Source: Symsagittifera roscoffensis
Taxonomy: Eukaryota > Xenacoelomorpha > Acoela > Convolutidae
Length of the DNA: 64,000 nt
Assembly: GCF_963678635.1 (NCBI RefSeq)
Contig: NC_087071.1
Span: forward strand, 11,109,088-11,173,087
Reading direction: 5' to 3'
Positions 61,734 to 64,000 of this stretch are shown here, piece by piece. Under the pieces are notes generated by a model, which had not been told where the DNA came from, did not search any database, and saw only the letters and a list, made by a program, of their open reading frames with translations. The translations under genes and the position numbers were made by a program. Position 1 is the first letter of the stretch; every line of letters begins with the position of its first letter.

Positions 61734-62976
61734 AAGGTTTAGGATGACGGATGCAAAAGGTTGTTAAATGATTTCTATTTGCTTAAACTGTTAGTCCTTA
61801 CGATTTTTTGTTAGCCTAACCTGGGTCTATTTGTTCAGGGTTGGGGAGAAAAGTATATCGATTCCGAAGAATGATTTTATACTTTCTCGTGGCTAGTATA
61901 AGCTAAGGTGTTAACTTACTTAATCTTACTTAAGGGTAGTGATTGTGTTCAGGGTTGGAGAATAGTAAATCGATCCACAGGGTTCAGGTATAATTAGAAC
62001 GCGAGTAGTTCGTTAGATACTATTTTAAACTTACTAAGTCTAAGATTTATCCTGGGTCTGGTAAGAGGGGGGATCAAGTGAAGGATGAATAACCGAAGTT
62101 CTTCACTGTTTATCCTAATTTGAATGATTAGTTTTGTTCAAAAATTTCTATTAGTCCTGGGTTTTTAGAAAGGGTTGGATAGTGAATCGACGTTTGAGGT
62201 CGTTAGACACTCGTTTAACTGGGTGGGGGAGAACAAAGTTGTTCTTTTTGATCCAAGGATAGGCCTTGATGATCAAGTTTTAAATTTAATTAAATAGAAA
62301 ATGATTTAAGATCCAAGGATAAGCCTTGATGATCTGATTTTAAAATTAAGTGAATTTAAGTTCAAAATGTTTTAAATTTGTGTAAAGAATAGATTTAGTA
62401 TTTTTATGATATTAGTGAGCTTATGATTGCTGTTATGTTTAGGCGATGAAGCTGGAACAACAGGATGATTTATAATTACTAATCATTTATTGTCATGCTA
62501 CTAATTTTTATTTTGATTTTTCAATAAATATTTTTCAAACATGTTTTGTATATTACTGCAGAATTTTGGAAAACGATCTGAGATCTTTTTATCAATCGTT
62601 ATTGTATATTAATAATTTTGTTTAGCGCCTGAAATGATTTTGAAGATTGACTTCAAAATTTTATGTTTGCAAATGAAAATCTAAATTCATTGCTAGTAGT
62701 ATTCTAAATACAAAAGTTTGTTCTGGCTTTTGCCGAACTATCATATAACTATATGGTAAGTTTCTGCTTTGTCGTATGTCGTCTCTGGTTCGAGGTCTTC
62801 TTCCAATTCCGGGTAGTTCTGTTATCGTTCGGAATATTGGCTCTGATCTATTGAGTCGTAGAGACATTTCGATTAAATTATTGTCGTATAACATTTTGTA
62901 AATGTTTTGTCTAATTTCTAATCTATTATTGGTTAATGCTAAGCTATTAAGGTCTTGTTCGAGACTTATGGTCGCA
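61734..62976 (-). other. Leader of element 3
   Basis: 1.2 kb without a convincing gene. Contains degenerate repeats of a TTCAGGGTTGG-AG...ATCGAT block (61838, 61950, 62165), several CCTGGGT motifs and a 25-bp direct repeat. Repeated protein-binding sites in the leader occur in insect gypsy (Su(Hw) sites), so these may be regulatory. Confidence 0.5.
62250..62334. repeat. 25-bp direct repeat in the leader of element 3
   Basis: GATCCAAGGATAGGCCTTGA(TGATC) at 62250-62274 recurs at 62310-62334 with one difference (AG/AA at the centre). The offset is 60 bp. Confidence 0.85.
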
Positions 62977-62979
62977 CCA
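62962..62979 (-). promoter_or_regulatory. Candidate primer-binding site of element 3
   Basis: On the minus strand TGGTGCGACCATAAGTCT starts two bases after the edge of the long direct repeat, which ends in CA there. The reverse complement ends in CCA and is preceded by TTCGAGA, as in the T-loop and acceptor end of a tRNA (an Arg-type end is the closest I can recall). This favours reading the repeat as the 5' LTR. Confidence 0.4.
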
Positions 62980-62981
62980 GA

Positions 62982-64000
62982 TGAGTTAGGACCGAAGTGT
63001 ATAACTCATAGAGTAATTTCGGATAGGGTACACCGTCTGCTCGTCACGCTATCTTATTTTCGGCCGGATAGATTCGTGCAACTTCTTAGTCTAATACCGA
63101 TCCTAATCTTACTCTTATACTATCTAGTCTCAGGTTGTTTAACTAGTCTCTGCTAGGCTCAATAGATCTAGGGTATACTGGTTTATTGCGGCTGCTGAAG
63201 TACTCGGGAGAGTTCAATTAATTTCTAAGTTAAATTCAAATCTCTCTGGTGCTGAAATTACAAGTAATTTCAGCACTTACAAATAAGTGGATTGTTAGTT
63301 AGATGGATCATGATTGGTTAATATTAAATACTTTACATTGGTAAAATATCTAATTTATCCAATCATAAAATGTAGTTTAGATCAGGTTCCACACTTCTCG
63401 AAAGCAGTTTTTTCAGAGTAACTTACTGATAATGTCACCCTGTTCCAATACTTTACCCTGATGTTGTCTCTCCTTGGTGTAGTTTGAGGCAAATGTAATT
63501 ACAAGTTTTAAATAGTAAATCAAGTGCTTTTAAGTATTTATGTAAGTATAAGTTTCAAATCCAAATTGCTCTTTTTTGAGATTTTTCTTCGTTCAAGGTT
63601 TGAAGACTGCGTTAGAAATGAGATCGACTGATTTCTAGCTGATCATTCGATCGCTGAAATTTTCTAACTCAAATGTTCCTATCGAAGAAAAAAAACATAT
63701 GCCGTAGTTGGTTTTGAGTCAAGGCAAATATTAACGTTAACTGCATCGTTCGAAAAGCGAAAATAGATTTTTTATCTGGGTGCGCGGGGTAAGAGAGAGA
63801 GGAAGCTATTAAAACTAATACGGGCGTGTACCCAAGTATATTTGCTCTAGCTACAGCTTCGAAAATATTTTCAATATTCATTTTTTTCTGGGAACTACTT
63901 TCAGACTTGTTTTCCTCTGAGTACAAGCTCGGAATCTAGGGAATTGTTTTTATGTCAAGATTTCGAATGATTGGTTTTTTATAGGGCAGCCTATTTCGAT
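62982..64000. repeat. Long direct repeat, right copy (cut by window end)
   Basis: Matches 43867-44885 with one visible mismatch. It holds the last ~1 kb of PHF10-like intron 1, its acceptor (ending at 63984) and the first 16 bases of exon 2 (63985-64000). Read as a minus-strand LTR it would end in CA at 62982 and contains an AATAAA-type signal ~200 bp inside. Confidence 0.95.
63985..64000 (+). CDS. PHF10: Start of a second copy of PHF10-like exon 2
   Basis: Sixteen bases identical to 44870-44885, preceded by the same acceptor. Whether the exon is complete beyond the window cannot be seen. Confidence 0.6.

Larger units (their letters stand above)
46492..62981 (-). mobile_element. Element 3: gypsy-type endogenous-retrovirus-like element
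   Basis: The coding strand is minus. Order from its 5' side: leader (61734-62981), small ORFs, Gag, Pol, 58-aa membrane ORF, ATG-less ORF, glycoprotein, 603-aa ORF. It has A/C-rich, G-poor coding-strand composition throughout, unlike elements 1 and 2. The boundaries are not certain. On the right the sequence changes to the long direct repeat at 62982, next to a primer-binding-site-like sequence. On the left no LTR is recognised right after the last ORF. Defects seen: TAA between Gag and Pol, and Lys in place of the third integrase catalytic residue. Confidence 0.8.

Noticed and set aside
1-64000. CRISPR arrays, rRNA genes, bacterial operons
   Set aside because: No regularly spaced palindromic repeats, no rRNA motifs, and the gene content is eukaryotic.

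Overview
This is a 64 kb stretch of invertebrate animal genomic DNA dominated by LTR retrotransposons, with one recognisable host gene. The metazoan assignment rests on a spliced PHF10/BAF45-type chromatin gene (SAY domain exon plus double-PHD exon) and on three Ty3/gypsy-type elements. The T-rich splice acceptors, one of them TTTTTCAG, would suit a nematode, but I cannot fix the phylum from this window.

Region 1 (1-13,087, + strand) is the 3' part of a giant LTR element (element 1); its 5' end lies outside the window. It holds the end of Pol (integrase and a C-terminal macro-domain-like module), a very large second reading frame of about 2,960 codons (3006-11885) broken by three in-frame TAA codons, a 3' UTR, a polypurine tract and one LTR. 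Region 2 (13,102-37,043, - strand) is an almost complete second element of the same superfamily (element 2). It is about 23.9 kb long, with 920-bp LTRs that differ at only two positions that I could see, a 2,208-codon Gag-protease-RT-RNase H frame, a 965-codon integrase/macro frame after an in-frame TAG, and the same ORF2 in three pieces (one 1-nt frameshift, one TAG). Elements 1 and 2 converge, with their 3' LTRs about 14 bp apart. ORF2 encodes a coiled coil, an SGNH/GDSL hydrolase with all four signature residues, a second degenerate SGNH-like domain, and a long unrecognised C-terminal region with conserved Cys motifs. Gypsy-type Gag-Pol joined to a macro domain and a giant SGNH-bearing ORF2 is the most unusual system here.

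Region 3 (37,192-46,401, + strand) is the host locus: an old LTR fragment, then PHF10-like exon 1 (37773-38389), a 6.5-kb intron, exon 2 (44870-45695) and a tentative last exon.

Region 4 (about 46,492-62,981, - strand) is a third, AT-rich gypsy-type element with a retrovirus-like layout. In order it has small basic and overlapping 5' ORFs, Gag, an in-frame TAA, Pol, a 58-aa membrane peptide, a 377-codon frame with no ATG at all, an envelope-like glycoprotein, and a 603-aa ORF overlapping the glycoprotein by 4 nt. The integrase has lysine where the catalytic glutamate belongs. A >=1,019-bp, near-identical direct repeat (43867-44885 and 62982-64000) flanks this region and contains the acceptor of PHF10-like exon 2. 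It is either a tandem/haplotypic duplication or an LTR pair carrying host sequence, and a primer-binding-site-like sequence sits right beside it.

How the genes work together: Gag packages RNA, Pol (PR, RT, RH, IN) copies and integrates it, and the repeated polypurine motif probably primes plus-strand DNA. The macro and SGNH modules are likely accessory enzymes whose role (host interaction or particle function) is unknown. All three elements carry stop codons or a key-residue change, so these copies look defective unless stop readthrough is used.
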